The position numbers were made by a program, and so were the translations under genes. A DNA stretch of 64,000 nt from positions 10,616,520-10,680,519 of the forward strand of contig OZ018409.1 in the NCBI GenBank assembly GCA_963969595.1, in the 5' to 3' direction. The notes beneath the pieces were generated by a model. The model saw only the letters and a list, made by a program, of their open reading frames with translations, was not told where the DNA came from and made no database searches. Every line of letters begins with the position of its first letter. Positions within the stretch are counted from its first letter, which is position 1. This DNA comes from Neckera pumila. Its lineage: Eukaryota; Streptophyta; Bryopsida; Hypnales; Neckeraceae. Below are positions 11,015 to 25,405 of this stretch, in pieces.

Positions 11015-14000
11015 CTACTCATATGGGCAAGTTCCATCATCCACATTAGCCAGTGGATCATAATAGGGAGACTCACGATCTGTGCAACCAGGTACGATGT
11101 CGAGATCACAACGATCTCCCTGCAAAAACACATCTTCCTCATAAGTTCCACACAAACAAGACCAGTGTAACATTCAACAGCTCTTAAAATCTTATGAAAG
11201 GTATCAGGATACATTTTACATATTAACACCTCAATGGCCCCAAGGCACCATATATTTTGGATTCGACATGTAAAAAGAGGATTGAAAGACTTCAAAATCA
11301 CTTTCACAGTTTTTAACACAAATATTATACTCTCTTCATTCATGAGTGATGTTGTTGTGTTTTAATCTCCTGCGTGGTCCATAACACGTCTACTTTAAAT
11401 TTGTAAGGTTACAATTTTATAAAGGAAATTGATAAAACTTATCAAAACCCGGGTTCTTTGTTTAGTTTTGAGCAAACTCCAAGAACCTCAAAAGAGACCT
11501 TGGGCATTTCGAGGTTAATAACCTGGCATATATGGTTTGTTTTTCTCCTTCATACAAGTCTGGCACAAACGACTATGAATGTCATACAAGTAGTCCACGC
11601 TGCTGCTGTCCGTTACCATATATGAACATGTAAATTCAAAATCTACCAGTGAAGGTGATGAAGTTCCACGTACCCCTTGTTGGATCATTCCGGCAGGAAA
11701 GACGCAACGATCTTGGATGAAAACAGCTTCTGGGTAGATGTGGCTCTCGCAAGCACCATCTTCTGCAAGAGCCTTGGCAAGCCCCTGCAGACGTGTGTAT
11801 TACTTGGTCAAGATATTGCTACTTCTGGACCTTGACGCAAATTGAATTAAGAAAACGTAAATGTCTAAATCTTAGCAAGTACTTCAGTTATCGCAACTAT
11901 GTTAATGCGAATTGTTCACTACCACATTTGAGCCATATTCAATCAAACATTTATGGTTCCCGGAGGATACTAAAACCGTTAGGGACCTGATCCCGTCTAT
12001 ATACTGACCCAGGTTATCAGCAACTCATCCATGCATACACTTGGTTGGACTTACTAGCATGGTTCGATTGTTTACGGCTACTGATGGAGTTGACTCCTGT
12101 CACTTATAAGGGTCTACAACCTCCCACTCTGAAATTTTTTATGCAAATTCATTCATTGTGATAAAAACTTGATCTCAATAGATTTGTCCCTCGGAAACAA
12201 AGAGATCTCTCTATAACTCTATAATCTCTCAAGTACCACATTCCTGCATATGTCATAATGCTTAAAAGTGGCGAAAATGGTTTTGGCTACCTTAGCTCCG
12301 TCAGACGCAGCGCATGTATTTCGTGACTCATAAAACAACAATCTTAGAACCCAATCAATCTCCCGAGTACAATATAATGCCTTTCAACTACTGTGGTTTA
12401 TCGACAATAAACACTCACCTCATTGAAGTAAGATTGAGGCAAACCCTTCAACTTCTCAGGACGCACCATCATCAGTTTGTAAGGGCCGTCCCAATTGGCT
12501 CCATCCGAGAATGAGAACTCCAAGGACGTTGCTGTACACCACAAACAGAATGTGAGTTCCTCGTTCAAATTGGACCGACACAGGGTTGATCTCCTGAGGG
12601 GCTAGCCCTCCAAGATAATTACAAGGATTTGTAAGAAAATTCTGTCATTCAGTATTCAGTGCTGAGTCGACATTAAATACTGCTACGCTAGAGTTATTGA
12701 CTGGATATGACAACGCAACCAGTCCCAATGCTCACCATAAAGAGGCATATTGATCTTAATGGAATAAAATATGTCGCAAAGGCTTCCTCGTTCCTTCTTG
12801 GACATCACGCGAGGCTCACCTCCACACATAATCGGCTGATTAAATCCTCCTGCGCCCAAATTGTTCCAAATTGCCTTGAGTTCAGGTTATCAATCGCAAA
12901 GAGGAGGGATAATACTGTGAAAACAAAGGGTTACAAAGTTGTACCATTGAATGCTATTCCGAAGTCCGCGTTGGGTGCGAGCTTGCTGGCAGCAGCATTG
13001 AAGTAGATAGTCAACGATTGCCCCTGCCACAATATTCCCACTCATCAACAAGAACAAAAAATATGCAACAGAAAATATTCTATGCGCCCTCAAATTTTAA
13101 TCAATTGCCTCAAGCATGTCGGTCTTTGGGAATCATACAGAAGCAGGAGGTCGGCCTGTTGCAGTTTCCCAATACACCGGGTAATAGCCCATTTCAAAGT
13201 CAGCCCAGCTCGGTAGGGTATATCTGTTTAGCCAAGAGAACCAAGAAATCAGAACTCTCGTAACACCTAGACACTGTTTAGTTGGCTGTCATCCTTGAAA
13301 AAATCCTCAGATTGGGCCACATAGTATTTTAGCAGCTTTGAGTAGGTCATACGAAAAGTTTCTTTTGTGTAGTTTTCTTTACTTTTGACCAACACAGGTC
13401 ATGTTCTTCACTGGTTCTGATGATATAAAACTTGGCCCTGTCTGAATTATACTAGTCAAATATGATCAATCAAATTGATCATTATAAAGACATAGAATAT
13501 TAGTCCTTTAGGGGATAAAAGGTCATCTGAAACCAACTAATGCTTCTACCAAATTTGCCAACTACTATCCAAGACCGAGCAAAGTGCTCACATGGACACG
13601 ATAGAATTGCCGATTGTGTGAGCAAGTCTGGTTCGAATACAGACAGAAAAGCGCCGATCACCAACGATTGAAGACAGCAGGGGTCCAACACAGTGACCTA
13701 AAACAGAAACAAACAAATAATTGAGCATGAAATGCTCAAGCCACTAGGAGTGAGAATACTTACGGCTTTACACTTGTATCTACAGTGGCAGATTGTGTGG
13801 CAAAAACCGTTCCTGCACTCCATTTTCCCTTCTTTGCCACACTAATCCCCACTTCAGACTTGGCTGCTAATCGCGCTCCATGGAAACGAGACACTGCACC
13901 ACGTCAATGGAAAAATTTGCAAATTCGTCAGAAAGCGATATTGTACACCTCAATTCATGTGCACGATTCCTGTTGCATAATATCCAACCATCTAAAAAGC

Positions 14001-15208
14001 ATTCAAACAAACAAACAAATTTAACCTGGGAAGAGGATACTGAATGCCATTCGGGACCTAATCCCATCTCCTACACTAGCCCCTGCTATCCACAGCAACT
14101 TATCTATTCATATACTTGGTTGGACTAATTAGCAAGTAGTGTACGCTAATGTCCAATGTCACTCATCTTTGAATGGAAATGGGTTTGTCAATTGTCCCTT
14201 CAATAATGGTCTACAACCTACACAAGGATCTCTCTACTGCAATATACTATCTCCCAAAAATCACAGTCCCCCTACAAATTGGATAAAATTCATAAAAGCG
14301 GCGCCAACAGTACCTTCCAGCTCAGCTTGAATTTCAACATAACCCACCACCTCCCCACTCCCCACCAGATATTGAATTCTGCAACCCTACTAATCGTCCT
14401 TCATTACAAGTTCAGCAAGCTCATCTTTCAATCCTATATTTTAATCATGAATGCTTTCCAAATACGCCAGAAATTCATGCGCATCAAATAAATCCATCGC
14501 CCATCACCCCCAACGACACGAATTTTGAACACAAATTTGTGTAATAAAATTGTAACCCAGTGGAAACCAGTAAGTACACCCTCCTCTGTCATCTCCAGTG
14601 CACCCGACAGTCACCCAAATTCTGATCATAGATGATTTCCAATTGCGCCAGAAACTCAAATGCCTCAAATCAACCCTTCGCTCATCACCCCCAACGACAC
14701 CGAATTTCGAACACTCGTAAAATACAATTGTAACCCAAATGAAACCAGATATTTGAAATTCTGCAACCCTACTACTCAAACTTCATTACAAGTGCCGCAA
14801 GCTCATATCTCAATTCTCAATTCTGATCACAGATCCAATTCCGCATTCAATTCTGCCAGAAACTCATAACGCATCCAACAAACCCGTCCCCCATCACCCC
14901 CAACAACACCGAATTTCGAACACTAATCGGTGTTAACCCCATGGAAGCAGCATGCATGTCCCCCACTCCTCTACCACCTCCAGTCCACCATTTCTACCCA
15001 AATTTTGCAAGTGACAAGCAACACACAAAAGGCGAAACCAAACCAGGGTGAGTACGAGGAAAAGAATGGAATTGGTTGCAGCCCACTCACCGAGTGAGCA
15101 AGCTGGTGTGTTGAAGTAAGAGTTTGACGACGAGGAAGGCGTGTTGGGAGAGGATGAGGCGAGGCTCACGGGTCGGACAGCCGAGGTGCTCATCGCCATG
15201 GTGACCAT
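11015..15208 (-). CDS. probable plastid protein with starch-binding-module-like core, eight exons
   Basis: Exons on the minus strand: 15208-15091, 13893-13764, 13223-13139, 13023-12945, 12849-12736, 12531-12419, 11784-11674, 11119-11015. Every phase agrees, giving 284 aa. Residues 1-40 are Ser/Thr/Ala/Pro-rich with almost no acidic residues ([20 protein letters not shown]), as in a plastid transit peptide. Then come [77 protein letters not shown], and a tail [20 protein letters not shown] before CPYE. The YFN...FNxP...FSxxxxxxWDGPY layout resembles CBM25/53 starch-binding modules; that is inference. I believe plant homologues exist but cannot name the gene. The tail motif also occurs in extracellular bacterial repeat proteins. 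Confidence 0.85.
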
Positions 15209-18200
15209 GACAGCAATCCTCCTCCGTCTTGATTAAGCTTAGGTCTTCGTCTTCTTCTTCTTTGTCTTCGATTTCTTCAATCTGCGAGCAAGCAATTGAA
15301 GAGCTTGCGAAGAGGTGATCACACAAGAAGCATCGTCAGCCAAGCAAGCAAAGAGACGGAGGAGAAGATGCTATTCTGATTCTGATGATTCTCGTTACAG
15401 TAGTTTCGTTTTGTAGATTCAGAAGCTCCAGGTGCTGGTCACGAAAGCGGCGGTGCAAAAACTCCATTTTTTCCCAGATAATGTGAAAATTTTGCCCCGT
15501 AGTCTGGAATGGTTACTGGTTTGTAGTTCCTGAGGTCTTTGGTGCGTGTGACACTAATTTATCACAGTTATACTATATTCAATTTGTGTAGGTTGAAATA
15601 TTATTGTTTTGTACTGATTTTTGCAAAAACAAAATTTTGAGGTGACACGAATTTTTTCTTAGGACATCTATAGTTTTGAGGGGATCCATAACCTCTATTA
15701 TAGAATGTTATAAGCTAATTCAAGGAATCATCCTTTCTTTGGTCAAAGGTTAAGTTGGCTCAAAATAAAAAATTTCCTACATCGGAATGGTTCATTTGCT
15801 AATTTCAAATCCTCTATTTTGTAATGGTTCTACTAAGTTTTTATTGTATTTTAGATTTATCTCTGCATGGAATAATGAAAGATTTGTTCTGTCTAGCATT
15901 TTTTATTTATTTAAATGGTAGTTTGAGAAATGAGTGAAAACAGCAAAGCAATAATTCTAGCCTTTTTAGGAAAGTTGGCATGAAACTAAAGGCTTGGTCA
16001 TTTGAGGTATTACATTCAATCTTGAAGATTTGACAAAGTGACACCAAAACTATATACCTTTGTTCAAAGGAAGGCCCAAGGCTTCTTACAGTTATTTTTA
16101 TTTTTATTATTATATTTTGAATTATATTATGGTAGGTGTATTTGTAATTTGGATACTTAGTGAGTTGAATGAATACAGATGTGTAAATTTAAGTATGCAT
16201 GGGAATCATATACACATATAAATGTGTGTGGGCATAGGAATTGTGGTAAATGTTGGTGTTGATGGAGCATTTAGTAGCATATAAAAAGTGATAAACTTTA
16301 GTATTTGTTATTTTAGATAATCCATTTGTTTAGAAAGGATTTGAACATTTTGTGATGATAGGGAGACATTGATTATTTTATAGATTACTTTTGTTGAGTA
16401 CTAGGATGTAGGTGGAATATTGATAGCAATTTGATTAGTATTGTTGAATGTTTGATTAATTGAAAATTTGCATTGTTAAATGCATAATTGTGTAAGGGAA
16501 AAAATGATGGAAAGTGTGGACAATGTTGTAGCTAAAACGCATGAGAATATGTCCCATCTCAAATTTGTCAACAACAATTCCTAGGGAACATATAGTCAAA
16601 GAATTTTTCCAACCTCAATTTGACTTTATTGCTAACTACATGCATAACAATGGTGCCTTTATAGTAATTGAATTTTATGAGATGCAACATCCAAAGCCTA
16701 CATGTTAGTCTTTTTGATATGGTTCTTACAATTTCAAATTGAAGGCATGGAAGGAGAGAGAGATGAACTACCTCCACATGACATCCTCGCTCATCCATGC
16801 ATTAGTTGCAAGTGAATTTATGATCCGTAACTACCTTTTTGTGAATTACTAGGGGCACATGATTTGGACAATTCTAGGGATGACATCTTGCATAACTTAA
16901 TTGCAAATGCTTATTAGGCTATGAATGATCTCAAACTACTATGTGATACTCATGAAAAACATTGAATGTTCATGCAAATATTCATCAAGGCTACATTGAA
17001 GCTAGGCAATATTACAACTAGCATAAAATCAAATTATGAAGAGTCTATTAAATCTTTATGGATATATTCTTGTGTTGTACGTGCTTTTTGTGCAATAGTC
17101 AATGTATTTCTAATGTTTAAATGGTGTTGCCAAGGAGGAGCCTCCATCCATGCATATCACAAATCAAAGTGGCACATTGTGAAGTTCAAAGACGGTATGA
17201 CTTTGTTTGATTCCATACTTACTCTATTGATCTGCACTTTCCTTTATGCTATTGAGTAATAGAAACTTGTAGTAGCAGCATGGAGTAGTAGTAGTGTAAT
17301 TAACTTAACAAACCCAAATTTAGAGTTTATAGTGCCTGAGGTCATTGGAAATAATCTCAATATAGCAAATGATTCTTTTACTTGCATTGCTTTGACTTTA
17401 GACGTCTATGTAATAGTATTGAGACACCTTGTTTTTTGGAGCATACAATCCATATGAAACTCTAAATATTCTATAGTATTGTCCATTTTTTGAGAAGCCA
17501 AGATTTCTACCAAGCCCAAATAAATTCTTTGAGCTTTCAATGTAGGATGAGTCCATAGTAAATGCATATGCTTCTAAAGAGATTATGGACACACACCTTT
17601 AGACCCATGTGATAGATCTTTAGCTTGAAAGTTTCTTGGATTTAAAATTTGTATAAAGAAAACTTATAATGACATATAGAATAGACATAGAAGTGATTGG
17701 TCATAGCTGATGTATGGGTCATCTAGATAGATGAATGGTTCCATATTCTAATTTCATCCAGTAAAATTCATATAATAAACATTTGTTTATGATTCAATTC
17801 ATCTTGCGTTTTACATGTGTACACTTTCTATATGCACATATATGCACAAATTTGTTGCCGTTTTTTCACAATCCTAGTTGGCTAATGGATGTTTCTAAAC
17901 CCATCATAATAGAACTTGAATAAAAAAAAAGTCCAAATCGAAAAAAATAAATAAATTGGGCTCCTAGGCTTGCATCCTCATTTAATGCAACCCCATTTAA
18001 ATTAACCACATAGTTGCTAATTTGGTTTTATACTCATAAACAATAGCCTTAAATCCCAAATGCCCAAGCATTTTGACTAGAATCAAAGATACAAATAATA
18101 AATGACTAAAACAAACTCTTTCCACTTGAGTTTTTAAAAAGTATTGTATTGAAAAAGTTGGACATTTTTATAAATGTTGAATTTTCAAAAATTATCTTCA

Positions 18201-18866
18201 ATTTCATATTTTACATTTTGAAATGAAAATTTATCAAAATATGCCAAATATATTTTTTAAATGAAATTTAGTTTGAATTTATTTGTGATTTGCTAAAGGT
18301 ATGAGATTTATGAAAAATTCATATTAAAAATTCATTTATCAATTTAGTTGTATAGAAATGTCTAAATTTTGAGATTTAACAAATAAATTGAGGCCTTGAT
18401 TTTTTGGAAGGATCCAAGTGAGAGTTGTATTATATCTTTGATCATATTCTAAGATCTGATGATATTGATTAGCAAATCATAATAAAATAATTTACTGTAT
18501 ATTTATATTAATAATTATGTGTCTACTTCTTTCAGCACTACCATAATGTCCAATTGAAGATTTTAGAATGTTAATATATTGAAGTTTCAAAATCTAAAAT
18601 TCTATAAAGCTATAATTATGAACATTATAAATTATTAAATTTCTAATTTGTTAATTCCACTGATGACTTTTATGCCAATTTCTGGAGTGATCTTTAGAAT
18701 TTCTATATTGGTATGTATGTAGGGTATACTTTGCAACCACGGGGGGAATTTAAAGCCATGATTGAATGATGGATTGATGTATGGCCAATGTTACAATGTT
18801 GTGCGATTACATCTAGAATAGCACAAGGTCTTTGTTGTAGAAATGTTTTGAATATGATCTTTTTTA
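15209..18866. other. spacer: promoter side of the plastid-protein gene, then AT-rich DNA
   Basis: The first 250 bases are relatively GC-rich and probably carry the 5' leader and promoter of the minus-strand gene; Glu/Asp-coding open frames here are off-frame. From about 15,550 the sequence is AT-rich, with only short open frames and no recognised gene. A 90-bp block near 18,690-18,790 recurs in diverged form near 22,170-22,250, which suggests old dispersed repeats. Confidence 0.5.
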
Positions 18867-19346
18867 GAGCATCTCCACCAGTTCTCTTCAAAAAGAGACG
18901 CACCAAAGTGTAAATAGCGTGTGTCAGGAAGGAAGAAGGCCATGGCTTGTTACAGGGTCTCTACCGGCACCTTCCAAAAAAGGAAGAACAAGTCAACATT
19001 CTTGCTTTCTAAGGCGCAGCTACTTAATGAGATGTAAATTTGTTCCTGCCTAGAACATGGGACTTTTCCAATAGTTTCTTTCGATGCCTGTTCATCAGAA
19101 CTTGAGTGCCCATTCTTCCTGCCTGCCTAGCCCTCATTCTGAGGCACCAGAGAAATCAACTTTCTGCAAGCTTAGCATGGCGTAAGTCAAAACTTCAGGG
19201 CACTATAGGATCCAATTCCTTGCTCAATATGTGGCGAGGCTTGCGTTGAATAACGACAAAGGCTGCAACTGGTGGGACACTTAAAACCCTACGGGCTTGC
19301 CAAACCATTTGGCGAGTCAGTGTAAAGTGCACCGGTGGAGATGTTC
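18867..19346. mobile_element. Tourist-like MITE (PIF/Harbinger type), 480 bp
   Basis: The ends are inverted repeats: GAGCATCTCCACCAGT at the left, and GAACATCTCCACCGGT read inward from the right. The element is flanked by the 3-bp repeat TTA at 18864-18866 and 19347-19349, as expected for PIF/Harbinger insertion. The interior is GC-richer than its surroundings and has no coding frame. Ends of the GAGCATCTCCA type are common on plant MITEs. Confidence 0.8.
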
Positions 19347-19374
19347 TTATATCCATAATCCCCTAAATCATAGC

Positions 19375-20310
19375 TTAACCCCTAAAGGACCATTGTCCCT
19401 TTGGAGGACATATGGGAACTCTGGACAAGTACCTATAGGCTGAAATTTTGTCTTGAGTTTTTGAGTCTTTTTTTGAAGATAGAAAAATTGATTAGCTTCA
19501 TAAATTTTTTTTTTTTTTCAATTGGTGCTTAGGAACAAAAGTTATGCCCCAAACAGCTCTAAACTAGGAAGGGGGTTGGGTGGGTAGGGTGGAGGGGAGA
19601 AGGGGCAGCAAAAAAAATTAAGAAATTTGAATTAAATTTTTTTTTCTCATAGATTATATTTTTGTCTACCTGGAATGCTTTTATTCATTCCATTTGGATT
19701 TGTTTATAAGAAAGTTATGGACAATCTTGTTTCTTGGGCAATTAGCGCACCTTCTTGAAAAAATAACTTGTAGGATTCATTTCTGAATTCTATTTTTCAA
19801 TTTAAGAAAAAATTCCACATGGTTTCGTTTTCTTGCTAGAATAATTTTACCATTGGTATTAGTGCATTTTAATTCCATTTCAAGATATTAATTGTTTAGA
19901 ATTTCCTTCTATCTTGTATCTACTTCTACTTAACAATTTTTTGAAGTATGAAAATTAAATTATTTTGAAGTTTTTATTTTCCTAGATTCTCAATTCAATT
20001 CTCCACCATAAAGATTTAAAGCTCAAAACTTTGTAGTGAAAAAAAAAAAGTTAAGAAGGTTCAAAGTCAAATAATCTAGTCCCACAATGTGCTGAAAAAC
20101 TAGATTATTTCACTTTAAACACAGATATCTTGCAATATATGCGGTCAAAAATTCTAAAAAATTTTCCACACATTTTTATACTAGTCAGGTATAAGATCCC
20201 ATGGTTAGATGTGCAAAAAAACAATTTTTAAATTTTTTTACTCTTTGCTATAGAAATGGCAGTTTTGAGTGTTTTTTGGCAGAAAAAGGCCTTGGTCCTA
20301 TAGGGGTTAA
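19375..20310 (+). mobile_element. non-autonomous TTAA-flanked DNA transposon, copy 1 (intact ends)
   Basis: The 936-bp interval includes TTAA at both ends (19375-19378 and 20307-20310). The termini are inverted repeats: CCCCTAAAGGACCA on the left and CCCCTATAGGACCA read inward from the right. There is no transposase frame. TTAA targets with C-run termini are features of piggyBac-superfamily elements; a longer AT-rich terminal repeat of another superfamily is the alternative. At least five related copies lie elsewhere in the window. Confidence 0.75.
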
Positions 20311-23300
20311 ATCTATCCCCAAATTTTCCTCTTATTTTAATCCCAATCCTATAATTCCATAATAACTTTAAATCTAATATAGTTAGCTTTGACCTAACTT
20401 AATTCATAGACAACTTCTCCAAATGATTCAAATTTTGCCACAATGTAGATAAACTTGTCAAATCTTCACTTATAATATTTCACTGCAATCTAATAAATTT
20501 TCCAATTTTGGTGGGCATTTCTCCAGTACTGACTCCATTTCTAGCCTTCACAAAGATATCCAAGAATTTGGCGTAGCTAACTTTGAACTAGCCTAACTCA
20601 CATACAATCTCTCCAAATGTTTCAAACATTACTACAATTTTGATCAATTATCAAATACTCACATACAAAAATTTGCCTCAATTCAAAATATTTTTCAATT
20701 TAGGTGAACATTTTTTTACTACTACCTTTTTGCCGAATTAGAGCCTAAACACCCTGGTTGTAATTTATTCATAATTCATATGTTCCAAATCTATTATGTA
20801 CAAACAAATTTTTGATACAATATAGATGAAAAGTAAATAAAAATATCCGTCTTATTTTATAAGTAAATTTTTAATACTTATTAATATTGAAGCTCTCAAA
20901 TGCAACTTTCTTGGTTGCCTATTTGCCTTGGATTTCAAACACTTCTATTTTGATGCTTCATACTCCATTTCTATAAGAGATTTAGATCTCAAATTTGATG
21001 TCACATTAGATCACCTTGCCAAAATTCCATATCTAAAATAGTGTCTTGATCCAACATTTGATCCAATACTTGATTCAAATAAAAATTCAAAACTTCTCAC
21101 ATCAATTCTTCTTTCAATTATGAAATACCCACAAATTTACAACTTAATACACTAATTACATCCCACACTTCATTTCCACCAAGAGCTTAAAGAGAGACAA
21201 GAGACCACCTTTTGCTTCTCAATAGCCAACCCAACCCTAGGAGCAACCGCCAGCTAACCCTAATACCTCCTTAACTCTAATATCAACTACTAACCAATCG
21301 ACAACTAATAAGACCTCCTAACACTACATACACTTTCACATACAAACTATAAAGATACCTACTTCAACTAGTAGACAACCCACATTACAACAACAAAATG
21401 AAACTAAGGCAAAAATGGTGGAATGAAACAAAGATAATAGAATTTTGATTCAAATCACAAGACAAAAATTATTTTTCATTTGAGGGAGTTTAAAAGATTT
21501 TGAAGAAATCAATGGAAACCTTTGGAATTCAATTAATTTATGAAATAAAGGAGAGAGTTTTTTGAATTGAAAATAAATAAATATAAAGACTAAAAACTTT
21601 TAGAAACAACCAATGGGGTCCAAATTTTAGGATTTGGATTAATGCTAACTACATGTCAACATTGGAGGCACATACAAATTTTTGGTACCAACGCTGGCTA
21701 TGTGTCAACATATACCTCCAAAGTCCACCATAATGAGTTTATAGTTGTCAAGACTTCCAAGTCAATTGAAGTCTACAAGTCTGTAGCCCTCAAAAGACAA
21801 GCCTATTACCACTTTTTCAAACTTCAATGCAAATACCTATAAATGTGATTTAAAAAAAATTGTTTCTTAGAGATGTGATCAAATGTCTTCTATTAGTCTT
21901 AGAAAAAATTATTTTCTTGTGAAAATTTGAATTTACCATGAGTTTATGAATAAAAAATTAAACAATTTATATTAAATGCAATTTATGCTTCAAAACTCGA
22001 AAAACTTCTTTGTAACTTTATAATGTAGTGTAGAAAGTCATGGTGCAAATTTTTTTACTATGTCACTCTAGAATTAGAAATTCAACACTCTATGGTTATC
22101 AAACCAAAGTTCAAATTGCTACAAAATTCCAATGAAGACCGTAAGGTTAGAATTGATTTAACTCATATTTAGAGTGACTTTTGGGATTTCTATATTGATA
22201 AATATAGGATTCACTTTGTGACCATAAATTATGTTTGATGCCATAACTAAATTTGAAGTTTTCATTCAAGAAGTTGAATTTTTTTATGAAGGAAAAAATA
22301 GAATCCTTCTATATCAAAGGTCGGAAGAATTTGGAATTAATCCCTAAAGGAATGGGGTTTTTGAGCATAGCTCTTGTTTTCTTGCCTAGCTTTTGTTACA
22401 AGCATAATTTCTCATTTGCGTACAATAATTTTGATGATTGCCATGGTGGAAATGAGAACCAACAAAATAATTATGCAAGATGATCACAACACATACACCG
22501 TACCTGGAGAAATAATGCAAAAGTAGAGATGAAACACAGATGGAAACAATAGGAATGTGGTGAACCGTACAATTTAAAATCATAGTGGAGGCACAATAAG
22601 AAACCCATGTTTTATGTGACAGATTTTAGATGGTAAGGTGACATCCAATGTAACAACCTACGTCTTTATATCAACAATAATGTTCAATATAACATCTTGA
22701 TGATGACGGTGTCGTGTTGAGAGGAGCGCGCTTTGGGAATACGCAAAGTATCTGGCTGCAATTGGCACTAGTTAGTCATTGACTTCAAATAATCTTCAAG
22801 TCTTCTAGTCTTCAATCTTCTCTTCGTTCTTCAGCCTTCAAACTCCTCCTTGTTGGCCTATCCTGTATTGGCTCTAAACGGGTCAGGATTCGGTCAGGTA
22901 GGTAATAAGAACCACGGGCCTTGGACGGGTAAAACGGAACAGCATAACACGAGATGCCGTCCAGATGATGGGCTCCTAAAATTCAAAGTCCCGGTGACCA
23001 GCTCTAACTAGGCTTTAGCTTTCACCATGAGAATAAACAGATTCGACCATGTGGGTGATTAAATCCCACCATCTCCACAAACACAAAACGAGGCTAAGCA
23101 TTGGTTTAATCCAAGCCGCCCACAACAACAAAAGTTTACAATAAAAGACAAGCCACAAGCCACAACACACAAATTCTCCTCCAACTCCAACTTCAAATCT
23201 TCACTCCAACTTCAATTTCAAAGCTAAACTTTGAATGAACGCCACCAATGCTCCACAACTCCAAATAGAATGAATGATGACTTTTTATAAAGCTAATACA

Positions 23301-24231
23301 ATTTCCTATACTTTCACCAAATTTCAACTCATTCAAATACTCTCTCCAATATCTATGATTGCCCAAAGTTTCGGCCTCTAAAAGTGAGGGCAGCAGACCC
23401 TCCTTCACTTCAACACTCACAAGTCACTCATAAATGCTCCAAATACAACAAATGATAGCTATTTGAAAAGTTAACAAAATTCTCTACAACTTTTTAAAAT
23501 TTCATTGCAAAATAAAAATCTGTCCGTCTTCTATGGTTGGTCAAAGTCTCAGCCCCTTCAATTGGGAGGCAGCAGACCTTCCTCCACTCAAACTAGCACA
23601 AATCTCCACTCACAACTTCAATTCAAGCAAGAAAAGACCTCTTCCAATCACCACATCATAATACACAACTCCTCCAATTTTCATTGAAAAGCCCTCCTCT
23701 CCAAAACATAACACAACAACACAAAAAAAAACTCCCTCCTAAAACAATTGGTTTCCCCTCTTAACTCCCAACATGAGAGAAGATGAAAAGTCCTCTATTT
23801 TTTATCACCTATCTCCACTCTAACTTCACTCTATCTCTTTATCTTTTACTTTTTCATTCTATCTTCACCTTATCTTATCTCTAACTTCACTCTATCCACT
23901 CTATCTACGAAATAAAGAACTAAAATCCACATATATCTAGTAGAGGTAAAGAAACTAAAGCCCCAATTTCTTGAGACTCAGAAAAAAAACCCTCTAGTTC
24001 GACATAGTATAATCTAAATAAAACACAAAGAAGAATATCGAATGAGATGAAGTCACCTCAAATGATGTCAACTTCTTCATAATGCAACAAATATTAAAAT
24101 CTATCTAAATCATATATATATACATAATCTACATAATGTCTGCATTTGCAACACGACAACGGTGATGACACTTGAGGGCTTGGGCTGACGATACCATCTT
24201 TGTATCAAGGTATCTTCGAAGACCAGACTGA
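20311..24231. other. spacer without recognised genes
   Basis: AT-rich sequence with short open frames only. A GC-richer island at about 22,700-23,100 has no homology I recognise. A related pair of blocks at about 23,200-23,420 and 23,440-23,620 (landmarks CTCCAAATA, AATGAxxxCT, and GGCAGCAGACC) suggests a diverged tandem duplication of roughly 180 bp. Confidence 0.45.
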
Positions 24232-24676
<445 letters not shown>

Positions 24677-24904
24677 CCAAGGTGTTGTAATACAAACATT
24701 GGGACTCTGGAAGTACAACAACGACCCATACAATTGCAATGAATCAAAGAAGCCAATTTCCAAACATTTTTAAGAAGGGTTAGGCTCTATGAGAGTGTGA
24801 GGAATGCTCTAGTGACATTGGGGAACATTTTCCATTTTACTACAGGTGGTAGATCCCTGTGTTTTAGGTGATACTAGTGTGGCCTGTGCCATTGCCACAG
24901 TCAA

Positions 24905-25195
24905 ATTCTCTAAATTTTTTGATTCATAATAAAAACTTTGAAATTCAATATCTTTCACATTGTCATTCCAAATGCCACAAAACAAAGCCCGTCCACCCCT
25001 CTTTGCCAAGAGCTTTCCAACAATACCAAGAATGCGACCAAAATCAAAGTAAATGTAATTTTCTAATTTTTGGATCCATAAATACTTCAAAATTCAATAA
25101 CTTCTGCATCATGGGTCCAAATGCAACGAAACCAAGCCCATGCACTCCTCCTCTCTGAGGGCTTTCCAATGGTACCAAGCACGCGGCCAAGGGAC
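24905..25195 (+). repeat. diverged tandem duplication, unit about 150 bp
   Basis: Copy one (about 24905-25050) and copy two (about 25060-25195) share TTTTTxGATxCATAA, CTTxxAAATTCAATA, CCAAATGC, AAGCCC and GGGCTTTCCAA or GAGCTTTCCAA, then ACCAAGxxxGCGxCCAA, in the same order. No coding function is evident. Confidence 0.65.
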
Positions 25196-25405
25196 GCACA
25201 GTCTAGGAGATCTCAACGTAACAAACAAAAAAAAATAAAACAAAAAAAAACAAAAAAACAAAAAAACAAACTTAAGGTATGGATGGATGGCATTTAAGCT
25301 TATTTCAAAGAATGAAACTTATTATTTTTGGAGAATTTTTTCTTCATATATACACATAATGTATACACACACTTGCATACATACACATAATGTAATTTCT
25401 ACAAG

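Noticed and set aside
13500..13691. Open frame [20 protein letters not shown] considered as exon 3 of the plastid-protein gene
   Set aside because: Its phase does not fit exon 2, whereas 13223-13139 fits on both sides and matches the protein family, so this stretch is intron.
22700..23100. GC-richer island considered as an LTR or ribosomal fragment
   Set aside because: No rRNA motif, no matching second LTR and no primer-binding site could be found.
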